A stretch of DNA of 64,000 nucleotides from Ruminococcus flavefaciens (GCA_015067005.1 SVNH01000006.1:1-64000), one strand, 5' to 3'; shown: positions 8,922 through 17,996, counted from the first letter of the stretch. Notes: generated from the letters alone by a model not told the origin. A program made the numbers and translations.

Positions 8922-9356
8922 ATGAGAAGACGATTATCCCAACGCTATGAATCCAAAATTAGTCAGCTCGACAATGCGATACAGCTCCTCTTCATGGACA
9001 GGGCAAACGGAAAGATTACAGATGAGCGTTACGATATGCTTTCAGCCAACTTTGAAAAGGAGCAGTCCGAGCTTAAAGCGAAGCTCAATGCTCTTGATTC
9101 ACAGCTTGACGAAATGAAAGTGCGAGAGAAGTGTGTCAGAGACTTCATTAACAACGCAAAGCAGTACACGGAGATACACAGGCTCACTACCGAGATACTG
9201 AAAACATTCATCTGTCGCATTGAAGTCTACGAGAAGGCGGTCAAGCATTCAAGGACTTGTGGTAATCGAGTCGTGATCTACTTCACATTCTCGGCTGACA
9301 AGGCAATAATGATTGACAGAATAATAAACGAAAACGGCGATATACTGGTACTTTAA
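8922..9356 (+). pseudogene. Large serine recombinase, C-terminal fragment (DUF4368)
   Basis: The 144 aa are a coiled-coil followed by the DUF4368-type tail of large serine recombinases (TnpX/Tn4451 class): NGKITDERYDMLSANFEKEQ, then TEILKTFICRIEVYEKAVKH and a final IYFTF. Full proteins are ~500-560 aa; the catalytic resolvase domain with its Ser is missing. A clear terminator follows. These recombinases lie at one end of clostridial integrative elements, so 9391 should be near an old element boundary. Confidence 0.8.
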
Positions 9357-9366
9357 CAACGAAAAT

Positions 9367-9390
9367 CTCCGAGGGTCACCTCCCTCGGAG
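9367..9390 (+). terminator. Terminator after serine recombinase remnant
   Basis: CTCCGAGGG (9367-9375) pairs with CCCTCGGAG (9382-9390), a 9-bp GC-rich stem followed by an A-rich tail. Confidence 0.6.
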
Positions 9391-9488
9391 AAAACATAAA
9401 TATCAATTGTTCGTTAAGAAACGTGAGATAAGTGTAGTGATATGATTTTTTATAACGTAAGCCCCCTTTTGAATGTTTACTTAGTAGG

Positions 9489-9520
9489 TATATTCAGACG
9501 AAGCATAGCTTCGTCTACCA
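9489..9520. repeat. Isolated palindrome
   Basis: The sequence CAGACGAAGC-ata-GCTTCGTCTA is a 9-10 bp inverted repeat with a 3-base loop. It lies just after the broken sensor gene and may be a decayed palindromic element or terminator. Confidence 0.5.
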
Positions 9521-9527
9521 TCACAAT

Positions 9528-10259
9528 AGCCTTACAGCTTCATACTCTTCTGAAGACTCGTTATAGGCAGAACGACCTGTTTTTTGAGCACAAAATACAT
9601 CAACGCCATAAATACGGAGATAACGAGCATAACGCTTACTACTACCACAATAAGGAAGTGTATAAGCGTCGTGCGGATACCGTCCATAGAAAGGTCTGCG
9701 CCTGCAAGCGCCACAGGGTTGCCCTGACTCATATATCGGGTAATAGGCTGAAGCCAAGTAGCCCTGAACGTCATAATAGGCATAATAGAGCTTTTCCTCA
9801 GGGGCCTTTGTGAATGCCCTGAACGCAGCGTCCTTGCCGCCTTGCATATACTCTTCTTTCTCGCCGAGCTCACAGGAACCTTCCTCATCTGCGTCCCATA
9901 TATATCAGTCCGTCTTCTGTGGAGATACAGACATAATAGTATTTCAGGTCAGTCTGCTTCTGTACGGTATTGAAATAGCGGCTGACTTCCTCGTAGTATT
10001 CATCTTTCTCAAGTGTCTGCGCATAATGTGAGATACGGTCTCCGTCTATATACTCGGCAGCTGCCCTGGCATAGCCGAATTCCTGGTGCTGTGTCTGAGT
10101 AATATATTCCTTTACGTACTGTACCCCGACATTAACAGAGGTGACAACTATCAGTGCGGCACCTATGACCATCAGCCATCTGATGACCGATGAACTCAGT
10201 TTATGCTTTTCTTCAACATATGCACCTGCCTTTTGCTGTGAATTTATCCGATTTTCCAC
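9528..10259 (-). pseudogene. Membrane sensor protein, N-terminal part with frameshifts
   Basis: Three overlapping minus-strand ORFs in different frames rebuild one sensor. The start (10259) has SSSVIRWLMVIGAALIVVTS as a transmembrane helix, then an extracytoplasmic domain (EFGYARAAAEYIDGDRISHY, QKQTDLKYYYVCISTEDGLIY), continuing in a second frame (LYYAYYDVQGYLASAYYPI) and ending in a third with GADLSMDGIRTTLIHFLIVV and a second helix before LPITSLQKSMKL. At least two indels have occurred, and everything after the second membrane helix (HAMP, output domain) is missing. It may have been a chemoreceptor, GGDEF or PP2C sensor; the output cannot be told. Confidence 0.65.
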
Positions 10260-10275
10260 TTTCTTTATACTACGC

Positions 10276-10449
10276 GCTATTGCAAATCGTAATAACGATT
10301 TGCAATAGCCGTCTTTGACGGCGGGCGGCGCACAGCGCCGTTAAGTGCTGCGTTATACGCCCTCTTTCAAAGCCGCTATGTGGCTTTGATGGCTGCTCCG
10401 CAGCCTGCAAACCACAACTATGTTGTGGTTTGCAATAGAGGGCAGTATA
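10276..10449. repeat. String of palindromes A, with cloverleaf-like closing stem
   Basis: A 15-bp perfect inverted repeat (10276-10290 with 10295-10309) is followed by a closed three-hairpin unit. The closing stem is TATAC-GCCCTCT (10354-10365) with AGAGGGC-a-GTATA (10437-10449). Inside are TCAAAGCC/GGCTTTGA (10367/10382), GGCTGC/GCAGCC (10391/10400) and the 13-bp TGCAAACCACAAC/GTTGTGGTTTGCA (10406/10422). The region from 10260 to 10556 has no gene. It could be a structured RNA, a palindromic mobile unit or a recombination site. Confidence 0.7.
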
Positions 10450-10556
10450 TAAGTAGTCTCTCCTCAAGTCATGATGAAAAATGATGCTTTCTGAGAGTGC
10501 TGGTTATTGAGGAAAGACTAAATATCGTAATGGATTATCTGCGTAGTGAATCATGA

Positions 10557-11387
10557 TTACGCTTGACTTAACCATATCTCAGCATACTTTACTGCATGAT
10601 CCTTCCAAGGTTTCCGGGGACCTATATAATGAATAATGGCAGGATGAGACAGGGCTTCATCATGGAATATATCGTCGGTTCCGACAATATGTTCTCTTAG
10701 AAATTTCATATCAGACACAGTATCATCGGGAAACACATTAAACCGCTTATTCAGGAACCGGACGTTCCCTCCGCAGCTATAATTTATAATATCCTGATCC
10801 AGATAGGGAAAAAATTTTGACTTCCCCAATTCCTTCATTCGGCTAGTTATATTGTCTTTTCTTAGCCGTTTCAGATTCATCAGAAGCACGCCTGAATTGA
10901 CATAGCTGCCGAAAGGAAGGCTGTGATCTGTCACAAAACCATATTGCCGCTTATCAAGACACAGCCGATCGGTAACTCCCATAATATACGCATCCTGTAT
11001 GTCTGACTTGAATATATCCATCACATCTCCGCAGACAGCTATATCCGCATCAAGGTACAGGCATTCATCATCTTCCAGAAGATCGGGGAGTAGCATACGA
11101 TAAAACGGTGTTTGATTTGATACACTTAGGAAGTTGTCGCCCTCATTCAAATGAAATCGGAATTCATATTCCTTTTCCGGGTATAAGAAGCACGGCTCAC
11201 AAACTCCCCGCGTAATTGCTGTTTCACGCAGCAGTTGGATTTCCTTTTCTGTCACATCAGGATTCAGAAGAAAAGCAAACTGTATCTTTTCAGGATTCGC
11301 TGTATGCTGAAGCAGGGACCTGACACAGATACAGACATACTCCACATAGGGTCTGTTCATGGAAAAACATATCTTTTTTGCGTTCAT
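10557..11387 (-). CDS. Glycosyltransferase family 8
   Basis: This ~277-aa GT8 enzyme (retaining, GT-A fold) transfers hexose from a UDP-sugar. It has the DxD metal motif in CLYLDADIAV (about residue 115-125), plus YVNSGVLLMNLKRLRK and FPYLDQDIINY, all typical of LPS/teichoic-type GT8 galactosyl- or glucosyltransferases. A start at ATG 11387 is supported by 'ggaaa' nine bases upstream; the track begins at a TTG three codons earlier. It is third in the operon after the sugar kinase/nucleotidyltransferase fusion and the MATE-ATPase fusion, so it may use the activated sugar made by the first gene. Confidence 0.88.
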   Translation of the reverse strand: MNAKKICFSMNRPYVEYVCICVRSLLQHTANPEKIQFAFLLNPDVTEKEIQLLRETAITRGVCEPCFLYPEKEYEFRFHLNEGDNFLSVSNQTPFYRMLLPDLLEDDECLYLDADIAVCGDVMDIFKSDIQDAYIMGVTDRLCLDKRQYGFVTDHSLPFGSYVNSGVLLMNLKRLRKDNITSRMKELGKSKFFPYLDQDIINYSCGGNVRFLNKRFNVFPDDTVSDMKFLREHIVGTDDIFHDEALSHPAIIHYIGPRKPWKDHAVKYAEIWLSQA

Positions 11388-11408
11388 TTCTATCAATTTC
11401 CTTTCTTT

Positions 11409-13136
11409 CTAAATTTTCATGAGAAGTGTATTGATACCAACCGTGTTATAATAGGATATATCTTTAGTAAGCATGCCTATCATTCGTATTCCGATATTCT
11501 TACACGGATCATCAGGTGAGAACTGATTCATACGCTCGACAGGATCAAAAGCCACGCAGTCATCCCGGATTCGGATGGTGAGATCACCGTTTTTAATGAC
11601 AGTTCTGATGTCAATGCAGTGTGGTTTTTTATCAGTAAATCCATGCGTAACGATATTGCCTGCCATCTCTTCTATACAAAGACCTGCGATCTTGCTGTCA
11701 TGGGACGACATTCCCTTTTCTCCGCAAAAAAAGATGATTTTCTCAGAAATATGAATAACCTCGTTCATGTTTTTGACAGAAAACTCCATTTTCTGATCCT
11801 CCGAAGCACCGAAGTCACTGTTCAACCAGAGCCATGACTTTTTTCGGATTCCAATGAACGCAATCACCAGAAGCAGTGTTAGCTCTGCTAATGGAAAAGC
11901 GAGCCAGACCGCATCTGCTCCAATGACAGAAACGCCTAAAGCCGAATAGAGACCGATGATCAGGTTTTCTGCTACGGATGCAATATTAACAAAACTCTTC
12001 TCATCTTGGATCTGGTAGCATTTCAAAAGCAGATTCAGAACAGTGTTACATACTAAGAATGACGGAAAAATAAGAAGCATACGACGAGCGATAGCCCACG
12101 CAGGATCGCCTTGCGTGAAGAACAGTGCAGGGATCAGGTTTGAGCAAGCCATTATCAGTATCATAAGTCCTGCTGATATGAAGACTCCCACTTTCATAGC
12201 ATAGCGGAATGTATCCAGATAGCCTTTTCTGTCCTCTTCGCCATAGCTTATTGCAGCTAATGTCATGAAGGCAGCAGCGCATCCCATAGGTACTGCGCCG
12301 GCGAAAGAGCATACAGAATTCTGCACATTGATGACTGCAACAGCATCAGTTCCTATGGCGTTCATCATACAGCGGTTCATAATGTATGATTTTGCTGTGC
12401 ATCCGACAGTAAACATTAGATTTGGCATTCCGGTCATAAAAGCCTCGGGAAGCACACTTAAATGCAGGGATTTCAAATCCAAGTACATGGTTCTTTTTTT
12501 GTCAAAAAAGCCAAATAACATAAACGCGGATGATAGTAAATAGCTTACGGAAGAAGCAAATCCCATACCCCATAGACCCATTCCCAATACAGGAACCAGC
12601 AGGATATCCAGTGCAATATTTGATGCAACCATAATTCCTATCCCAATATAGGATCTTGTTTTATCATTATTAAGTGGAAGAAAAAACAAAAGGATACCGG
12701 AGAGCACTTGCCCGATGATACCATAGGAATATCCTGCTATGTAGGATGCTGTGAGGGAAACTGTCTCACCCTTTGCACCAAGAAAAGCAGCCAGCGGCTT
12801 AGAAAAAATGTTGCTTGAAACCGATACGGCAAAAGCAAACGCCCCTAATGTAACGACCGCGGTCGAGAACAGCGATGCAACCCGCTTTTTATCACCGCAC
12901 CCTATGGCTTTTCCGCACACGATCTGTACTCCGGTTGTTATCACATAAGCAATGCCTAAAACTGTGGAGACTGGTACAAATAATCCTATGGCTGCCAGAC
13001 CTTCTGTTCCAATATATCTACCTGTGATAACAGAATCGATCATGGTGTTGATTGCTGCTACCAACACACTGATAATCTGAACGGGGAGAACGCGGAAATA
13101 CGATTTTTTAATGATATTTGATATACTTCCTGACAT
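11409..13136 (-). CDS. MATE-type transporter fused to RsbW-like ATPase domain
   Basis: Residues 1 to about 440 form a MATE/MOP-superfamily transporter with twelve membrane spans (GRYIGTEGLAAIGLFVPVST, then FFLPLNNDKTRSYIGIGIMV). The last ~125 residues form a cytoplasmic GHKL ATP-binding domain of the anti-sigma-factor kinase type, with an N-box like IEEMAGNIVTHGF and a G1-like RIRDDCVAFDP and NIGIRMIGM. I choose ATG 13136 (after 'gaggtg') over the TTG at 13142. The fusion suggests a transporter whose state is coupled to, or gated by, a serine-kinase-like domain. It sits between a sugar-activating enzyme and a GT8, so it may flip a glycoconjugate or export a small glycoside. Confidence 0.85.
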   Translation of the reverse strand: MSGSISNIIKKSYFRVLPVQIISVLVAAINTMIDSVITGRYIGTEGLAAIGLFVPVSTVLGIAYVITTGVQIVCGKAIGCGDKKRVASLFSTAVVTLGAFAFAVSVSSNIFSKPLAAFLGAKGETVSLTASYIAGYSYGIIGQVLSGILLFFLPLNNDKTRSYIGIGIMVASNIALDILLVPVLGMGLWGMGFASSVSYLLSSAFMLFGFFDKKRTMYLDLKSLHLSVLPEAFMTGMPNLMFTVGCTAKSYIMNRCMMNAIGTDAVAVINVQNSVCSFAGAVPMGCAAAFMTLAAISYGEEDRKGYLDTFRYAMKVGVFISAGLMILIMACSNLIPALFFTQGDPAWAIARRMLLIFPSFLVCNTVLNLLLKCYQIQDEKSFVNIASVAENLIIGLYSALGVSVIGADAVWLAFPLAELTLLLVIAFIGIRKKSWLWLNSDFGASEDQKMEFSVKNMNEVIHISEKIIFFCGEKGMSSHDSKIAGLCIEEMAGNIVTHGFTDKKPHCIDIRTVIKNGDLTIRIRDDCVAFDPVERMNQFSPDDPCKNIGIRMIGMLTKDISYYNTVGINTLLMKI

Positions 13137-13160
13137 TTTCAATACACCTCGACTATTTCA

Positions 13161-15107
13161 CTAAGATTTACCGAAGCAACTCATTGCTTCACGATAGGCA
13201 TCTGGGTTTCCGATATCAAAGGCTCTTCCTTTTGGTAAAAATCCTATCAATCCGCCTTTGTGGCATACCTTTACCAGAGCGTTTGTCAGATTAATTTCTC
13301 TTCCGTCAGATGCATCACCTGACTGAATCTCTGTTTCGAGTGCATCATATACTTCAGGTGTGATGATATACTGACCAAATGTAGCGTAATAATTCTTTTC
13401 TTCAAATTTATCACAAACGCCCAAATATTTCTTAGCATATAGTGTCTCAGGCTTTTCCACCATATTATCAACCAGCATTAAGGATCTGTTTTTTGTAATC
13501 CACTTTCCGTGAATCACTCCGTAATCCGTAACTTTATTGAGAGGTATTTCTGAAATACTGATCACTGTCCTGCCGCTTTGGGTATATGCATCCATGACCT
13601 GTTTGCAACAGCTTTTATCAATAAAAGACTGATAAACAAAATCACCTAGGAGCAAAAGTACAGGATCATTGTCGGCAAATGATCTTGTTAGCCAGACAGC
13701 GTGACCAAAGCCCTTTCTTTCGGTCTGGATCACAAAAGATATATGCTTTCGTATCTCTGCGATCCTGGCTGCCATCAATTGTTTTTCAGGTGAAAGTAAA
13801 TTCAGCATTTCCGCATCTAAGGGGGCAAATAAATGTTCTATGTCTTTTATATCGTCTTTTCCAACAACTAATGCAATTTCCCTGATACCAGAAGCAATGA
13901 CTCTATCAAGCAAAATCAGTAATAAAGGTTTGAGAATTCCATCCGTATCCACTAATGGCATCAGGCTTTTCTTCAGAACCCTTGTCGCCGGAAACAATCT
14001 TGTGCCCAATCCAGCTAATGGTATGACCGCTTTTGTAACTTGTCTTGCCTGAGTAATGGTATGCTTGTAAGAAGGCATTCTTTTTTCATCCCATAAATAC
14101 TTTCTTAATGCTTCACTTTCTTTCTCTCCCTTTGCTAAAAACTGCACGGAACCATCTCCCTGCGAACCAACACCTTTTCCACCGTAAACCCATTTTTTAA
14201 TATTCGGGTCATTTAGGACAGAATGAAGTATAGGTGCTTTCAATTCAGGGGAAATGGGCATAACCATTTCATCAAAAACTTTCTGTGCTTCATCCATTAG
14301 TTTTCCGAGTTCCTCAGGATTTCCCTCTTCAATATAACGAACTGCCGCAGAAATGATCTGTTTATTCCTTTCTCCAAGTGCTTGCTGAACTTTTTCTGCG
14401 AATTCACTTTCAGCAAACGGATAGGCGCTGTTTAAGTCTGTCAGGATTTTGATTGTATCCTTTGAAGACATAAGGTTTGCAATCACCAAATGAAAAGTCG
14501 CTCCCACCTTCAACGGTTCAATCCCAACTTCCATGCCATCAAATTCCATCAGCATAGGACCGGCCCTATAAGCACAGGATTGATCCATACGGCCGCAGTG
14601 AGAGCCGGCACGCTGTTCTCCTATGAAAGCAGCCTCAATTTCATCCGTGATACTCATATTCAAATGATATAATCGGTTAAAAGCTCTTGAAATAAGCACA
14701 CATATCGCAGCCGAAGATGATAGCCCACTTTTCATTGGCAAATCTCTTTTCACAATGGTTATTTTGGCACCGCCGATTGCGTAATTCTCACACATATAAG
14801 AGACGACACCTGCAACATAAGAAAAGAAGCCACCTTGCTGTGCTGCCAAAAGCAGCTTTTCTGAATCCATTTCGCATGTCCAGAACTCGTTTTCTTGCAA
14901 TTCAGGGGAACTCTCCATGATAAACAAATCGGCTTTTTCCGCCATTGCATAGATTCCCATTTCTGTACTTGTTACAATGGCAAGTCCTTTTTCAATGTCG
15001 TGATTGATCGTCCTGTACATTCCTGCCCAATCCGAATGTTCTCCAAACAGACATAATCTGCCAGGAACAAACAGGTTTATCATTTCTTCTGGTATTTGCT
15101 TTTCCAT
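13161..15107 (-). CDS. Fused GHMP sugar kinase / sugar-1-phosphate nucleotidyltransferase
   Basis: The N-terminal ~340 residues are a GHMP small-molecule kinase: FVPGRLCLFGEHSDWAG matches the galactokinase-type opening, and PMKSGLSSSAAICVL is the ATP-binding loop. The C-terminal ~300 residues are a GalU-type nucleotidyltransferase: VIPLAGLGTRLFPATRVLKK, then a VEKPETLYA segment and GREINLTNALVKV. Such a fusion would phosphorylate a sugar at C1 and then charge it to an NDP-sugar in one protein, analogous in logic to Bacteroides Fkp but in the opposite domain order. ATG 15107 follows 'gaggt'; the track ATG at 15122 lacks that spacing. It is first in a tight operon (13161 to 13136 gap about 24 bases). 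Confidence 0.85.
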   Translation of the reverse strand: MEKQIPEEMINLFVPGRLCLFGEHSDWAGMYRTINHDIEKGLAIVTSTEMGIYAMAEKADLFIMESSPELQENEFWTCEMDSEKLLLAAQQGGFFSYVAGVVSYMCENYAIGGAKITIVKRDLPMKSGLSSSAAICVLISRAFNRLYHLNMSITDEIEAAFIGEQRAGSHCGRMDQSCAYRAGPMLMEFDGMEVGIEPLKVGATFHLVIANLMSSKDTIKILTDLNSAYPFAESEFAEKVQQALGERNKQIISAAVRYIEEGNPEELGKLMDEAQKVFDEMVMPISPELKAPILHSVLNDPNIKKWVYGGKGVGSQGDGSVQFLAKGEKESEALRKYLWDEKRMPSYKHTITQARQVTKAVIPLAGLGTRLFPATRVLKKSLMPLVDTDGILKPLLLILLDRVIASGIREIALVVGKDDIKDIEHLFAPLDAEMLNLLSPEKQLMAARIAEIRKHISFVIQTERKGFGHAVWLTRSFADNDPVLLLLGDFVYQSFIDKSCCKQVMDAYTQSGRTVISISEIPLNKVTDYGVIHGKWITKNRSLMLVDNMVEKPETLYAKKYLGVCDKFEEKNYYATFGQYIITPEVYDALETEIQSGDASDGREINLTNALVKVCHKGGLIGFLPKGRAFDIGNPDAYREAMSCFGKS

Positions 15108-15149
15108 ATCTGTTAACCTCATTTGCTGTTCAGCCGATCTTTACTGCAC

Positions 15150-16320
15150 TTCTCAGCACGCATCCATAAACCGCATGTTTCTGTCTGTAAAATCGCGTAG
15201 TCCATACCATCAACAAAACAATGATTTGTTTCCTGATTCCGCAAAACTCAAAACGATTCAGCGGCTCTGAGAAAGGTACAAAACCAGCCGTTACAGTGAC
15301 CAAGCGCAAGTCGTAATTTGCGAGCGTGATTCGTCAAATGTCCAGCAATCAGAATCAGATTGTCGATCACTGTCCGAATTCTTCTGTGCTTGATTGCATC
15401 GTGACGAACCGGCATATCCTTTCCCTTCATTGCTGCTGTTCCGATGATGCGCAGGATGTTGTAAGCGATCATTGTAAGCTTCAGGATCAGCGCATTCGTC
15501 TCGAACTTACCGCTGGGCATGTGCTCGATTCCCATATCCATCTTGATTTCATGGTGATACTGTTCACAGACAGCATGATTGTGGCATAGTTCGATCAATT
15601 CATCATCAGATACGCCGAGTGATGTCCAGTACATATTGATTTCTGTTTCCAGGAACAGCATTTCCTGTCCGTCTGCGGATGTTGTTCGTTCGGTGATTTC
15701 ACAGGCCATACGAATGGCAAATTTACCTTCCTTTTCCGTCTAAAAATAACGCCATGTACTGCCGATATATACACTTTCCCGTCTCTGGGATGCTGTACAT
15801 TCTGACAGACGGATTCCAGTTCCTCTGCGATTGCATAACGATCTTCACGGCGAAAATTGTGCTTGATCAGGAATTTCAGCTGCGGATCATGCTGATATTC
15901 CCATCGAGGATCTGCGTATCCATCAAAGTGCCGGTCTGATCCATTCGATTGCGAAGTGATGATTCCGATGGGATGCCGTATGCAATTCCGAGAGAAATCT
16001 TGTAGAATTCTTCGTCTGCAGAAATTCATTGACATTCTCAAAATCTGATTTTCCAAGCTACAGCAGTCCAATCATGGTCAGAAGAATATCACCGTTTTTA
16101 ATCTGCAGCTGAGAACTCTTATCCTTTCTCATGCGGTTGGCTTTTTTATCAAATTTGACTTGCCGAGCACCTATCCCGCGAGCGATAGTCCGCTTGGTGT
16201 GCTCAGTCTTTCATTGCTGACAACATACTCGATTTTCCGCATTCGAAATCTCACCCTTCAGATGCTGTTTGAACAGCGTAGTTTCCACCTCTATTATAAC
16301 ATATTTACGCGTTTTATACA
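15150..16320 (-). mobile_element. IS1380-family insertion sequence, degraded
   Basis: Minus-strand ORFs 16071-15595 and 15709-15248 are frames of one decayed IS1380 transposase (DDE group 1). The 3' part has HHEIKMDMGIEHMPSGKFET, NALILKLTMIAYNILRIIG and LTNHARKLRLALGHCNGWF, which is the conserved C-terminus. The 5' part includes FLIKHNFRREDRYAI. Further upstream a fragment beginning MRKIEYVVSNERLSTPSGLS stops after ~20 codons, downstream of a 'tataat' on the minus strand near 16300. Multiple frameshifts make it inactive. Precise terminal inverted repeats could not be fixed by eye. Confidence 0.75.
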
Positions 16321-16330
16321 GCTTTTTACG

Positions 16331-16618
16331 GTGTGAGTTTTTCGAAATCAGGTTTTTATAATCAACAGTAAGTTTTAGTATCTTCTATTATTGTCAAAAC
16401 AAGATGGCGTAAAAAACAATAAGTCATAGTTAAGAAAATACTACCAACACAACGATTTTTCGCAAAATTATTGATTTGTCGATACGAGCAAAAATGCCGT
16501 AACCGGATATACCTATACACTTAAATTATACCCCAAATTCCTACGTATGTCAAGAAACGAATAAGCGATTTTGTCAGTTAGGTAGAATGAACATAAAGAC
16601 TATTTCGGGGGAATTAAG
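16331..16618. other. Intergenic, AT-rich
   Basis: No gene is seen here. The stretch separates the IS1380 remnant from integrase scraps and contains only AT-rich sequence with possible weak -10 boxes ('aaattata' near 16523). Confidence 0.4.
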
Positions 16619-16755
16619 ATGAATAAAGGAACAGATATAAACGCAGGTACGAACGCTGGGAGTGCCATATTTCTATGGAAAGAGATGATAATGGAAAGCG
16701 CGTGTTCAGGTCATTTTATGGCAAGAGCCTTGAGGAAGCCGAAGCCATGCTTTGA
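16619..16755 (+). pseudogene. Tyrosine integrase N-terminal scrap
   Basis: After a start at 16619 with a frameshift within the first codons, the frame from 16630 reads NRYKRRYERWECHISMERDD followed by NGKRVFRSFYGKSLEEAEAML and a stop at 16753-16755. This matches the arm-DNA-binding N-domain of phage/ICE tyrosine integrases (basic start, RWECHIS, GKRxxRSFYGKS). The catalytic domain is absent and an IS630 remnant begins two bases later on the other strand. The track ORF 16619-17032 is in the wrong frame. Confidence 0.6.
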
Positions 16756-16756
16756 C

Positions 16757-17115
16757 CTACTCAGGCTTCTGCTCCATTTCCCTTTTGGCAGGGTGCTGTA
16801 CGGTCAGTCCCCAGCACTTCAGATACTCGCCGATGGTACGAATGGGCATAATAATCCCATATCTCTGCTGAATCAGCTCACGCACATTGTTCCGTGTCCA
16901 CAGGCAACCTTTGAGTTTCAGCTGATCCGGAGTTCCATCTGCAAGAATGAAAAATATCTCCTTTTCCTATTTAGGTGTAAGATGGCGCTTTTCGCCTTTC
17001 TTTCGACCGCGCGTCTTGAACTTGATAGCTGATAGTCCACCTTCATCATATTGTCTGAACAGGTTGCGTTATCGATGAATGGTTCGACGTACCTGACGTA
17101 CTTACAATATCCGAT
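16757..17115 (-). mobile_element. IS630-family transposase, N-terminal fragment
   Basis: The minus strand reads GGLSAIKFKTRGRKKGEKRH and, after an in-frame stop, DQLKLKGCLWTRNNVREL, IMPIRTIGEYLKCWGLT and then KREMEQKPE before a stop at 16757-16759. This is the helix-turn-helix and winged-helix N-domain of IS630-type transposases. The DDE catalytic half is absent. It is clearly non-functional and lies between two integrase/excisionase scraps. Confidence 0.65.
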
Positions 17116-17309
17116 GTCGCAGGATAACAGGCTACACTTCTAATGCTGTTGACCATTGGATCGTGAAAGGCAGCCTGCGCTAGGTTATTGTACAGACAGG
17201 TATCATCACTTGCCGTGATTGGCTAATCGACTTCTACTGTGGCGATGGATATAACATCGTGAAAAAGGTTGATAAGCATAGGAAATTGCTGCCAAAACTA
17301 TTGATTTAA
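17100..17309 (+). pseudogene. Excisionase-like HTH protein, frameshifted
   Basis: One plus frame reads ITGYTSNAVDHWIVKGSLR then stops; a shifted frame continues RDWLIDFYCGDGYNIVKKVD and KHRKLL before a stop at 17307-17309. Together they resemble small MerR/excisionase-type HTH proteins carried by clostridial mobile elements. At least two indels are present. It supports the view that 8.4-17.7 kb is the wreck of more than one element. Confidence 0.5.
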
Positions 17310-17766
17310 TAGCCATTCTGTGATATATATAAAAAAATTTACTGCACAAAGGAGGAGATTCTATGTCTAAGGTAATCAACATCAACGGTAAAAAGGAAAC
17401 TCGAATATCGTAATGGAACCTGAGTCGGCAAAACGCAGGCTCAGCCAAGGGGTGAACGAAACGTTCTATGCTTATATACCAGCCCTAATTCAAGGCAGGT
17501 GCAGAACGGTTCGTTCAGTACCCAACAGGCGTTTCCAAAATGGCAGCACTTTCAAATCATCCGTATCGGAAGGTATGAGCTGACAGAACGATTCGTTCGT
17601 TCAGTAGATGAGGGCACGAAATGTGACTCCATAAAATGGGGACTCGACTATTGTAACGGTAGCTGAATCGTCAAACTGAAAGGGGGAAGAATAAAATGCT
17701 GGACAAATAAATCCCTATATGCTATACTTTTAGTATCTAAAACGAAATTGATTATAAGGTGATAAT
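17310..17766. other. Degenerate mobile-element sequence
   Basis: A well-placed 'aaaggagga' and ATG at 17363 open a frame MSKVININGKKETRIS that stops after 16 codons. Later, variants of the motif 'gaacg(a/g)ttcgttcagta' recur (near 17500 and 17590), suggesting small duplications. No intact gene is visible. Confidence 0.45.
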
Positions 17767-17964
17767 ATGTACTATGGCAAAATGACAAATGAGCTTGAGA
17801 GACTATATGATGAATATAGAAAAAAATGGGGCTGTGATCCAAGTGGATACGAAAATGCTGAGTACGGCATCGATGAATATAGAGAATATGTTTCTGATAT
17901 AAAAAAAGCCTTAAAGCTGGGGATTGAATTGCCGGATTTATATCCACATGATGATGAGTTTTAA
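17767..17964 (+). CDS. Small hypothetical protein
   Basis: A 65-aa, strongly charged soluble protein (MYYGKMTNELERLYDEYRKK... ending in DLYPHDDEF) with 'aaggtgata' before its ATG and a hairpin terminator immediately after its stop. These signals argue that it is a real gene. I do not recognise the family. It lies in the mobile-element region, 170 bases before the xis gene, so it is probably cargo. Confidence 0.6.
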   Translation: MYYGKMTNELERLYDEYRKKWGCDPSGYENAEYGIDEYREYVSDIKKALKLGIELPDLYPHDDEF

Positions 17965-17973
17965 TACCAACTT

Positions 17974-17996
17974 AACCGCCTCACCTGAGGGCGGTT
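17974..17996 (+). terminator. Terminator after small hypothetical gene
   Basis: AACCGCCTCA and TGAGGGCGGTT pair in a stem of about 10 bp followed by 'ttttct'. Confidence 0.75.

Noticed and set aside
15150-16320. Functional IS1380 element
   Set aside because: The transposase is split in several frames with stops, so it cannot be active.
16619-17032. 137-aa plus-strand ORF
   Set aside because: The true coding signal in its first part is in another frame (integrase scrap) and its second part is antisense to an IS630 fragment.
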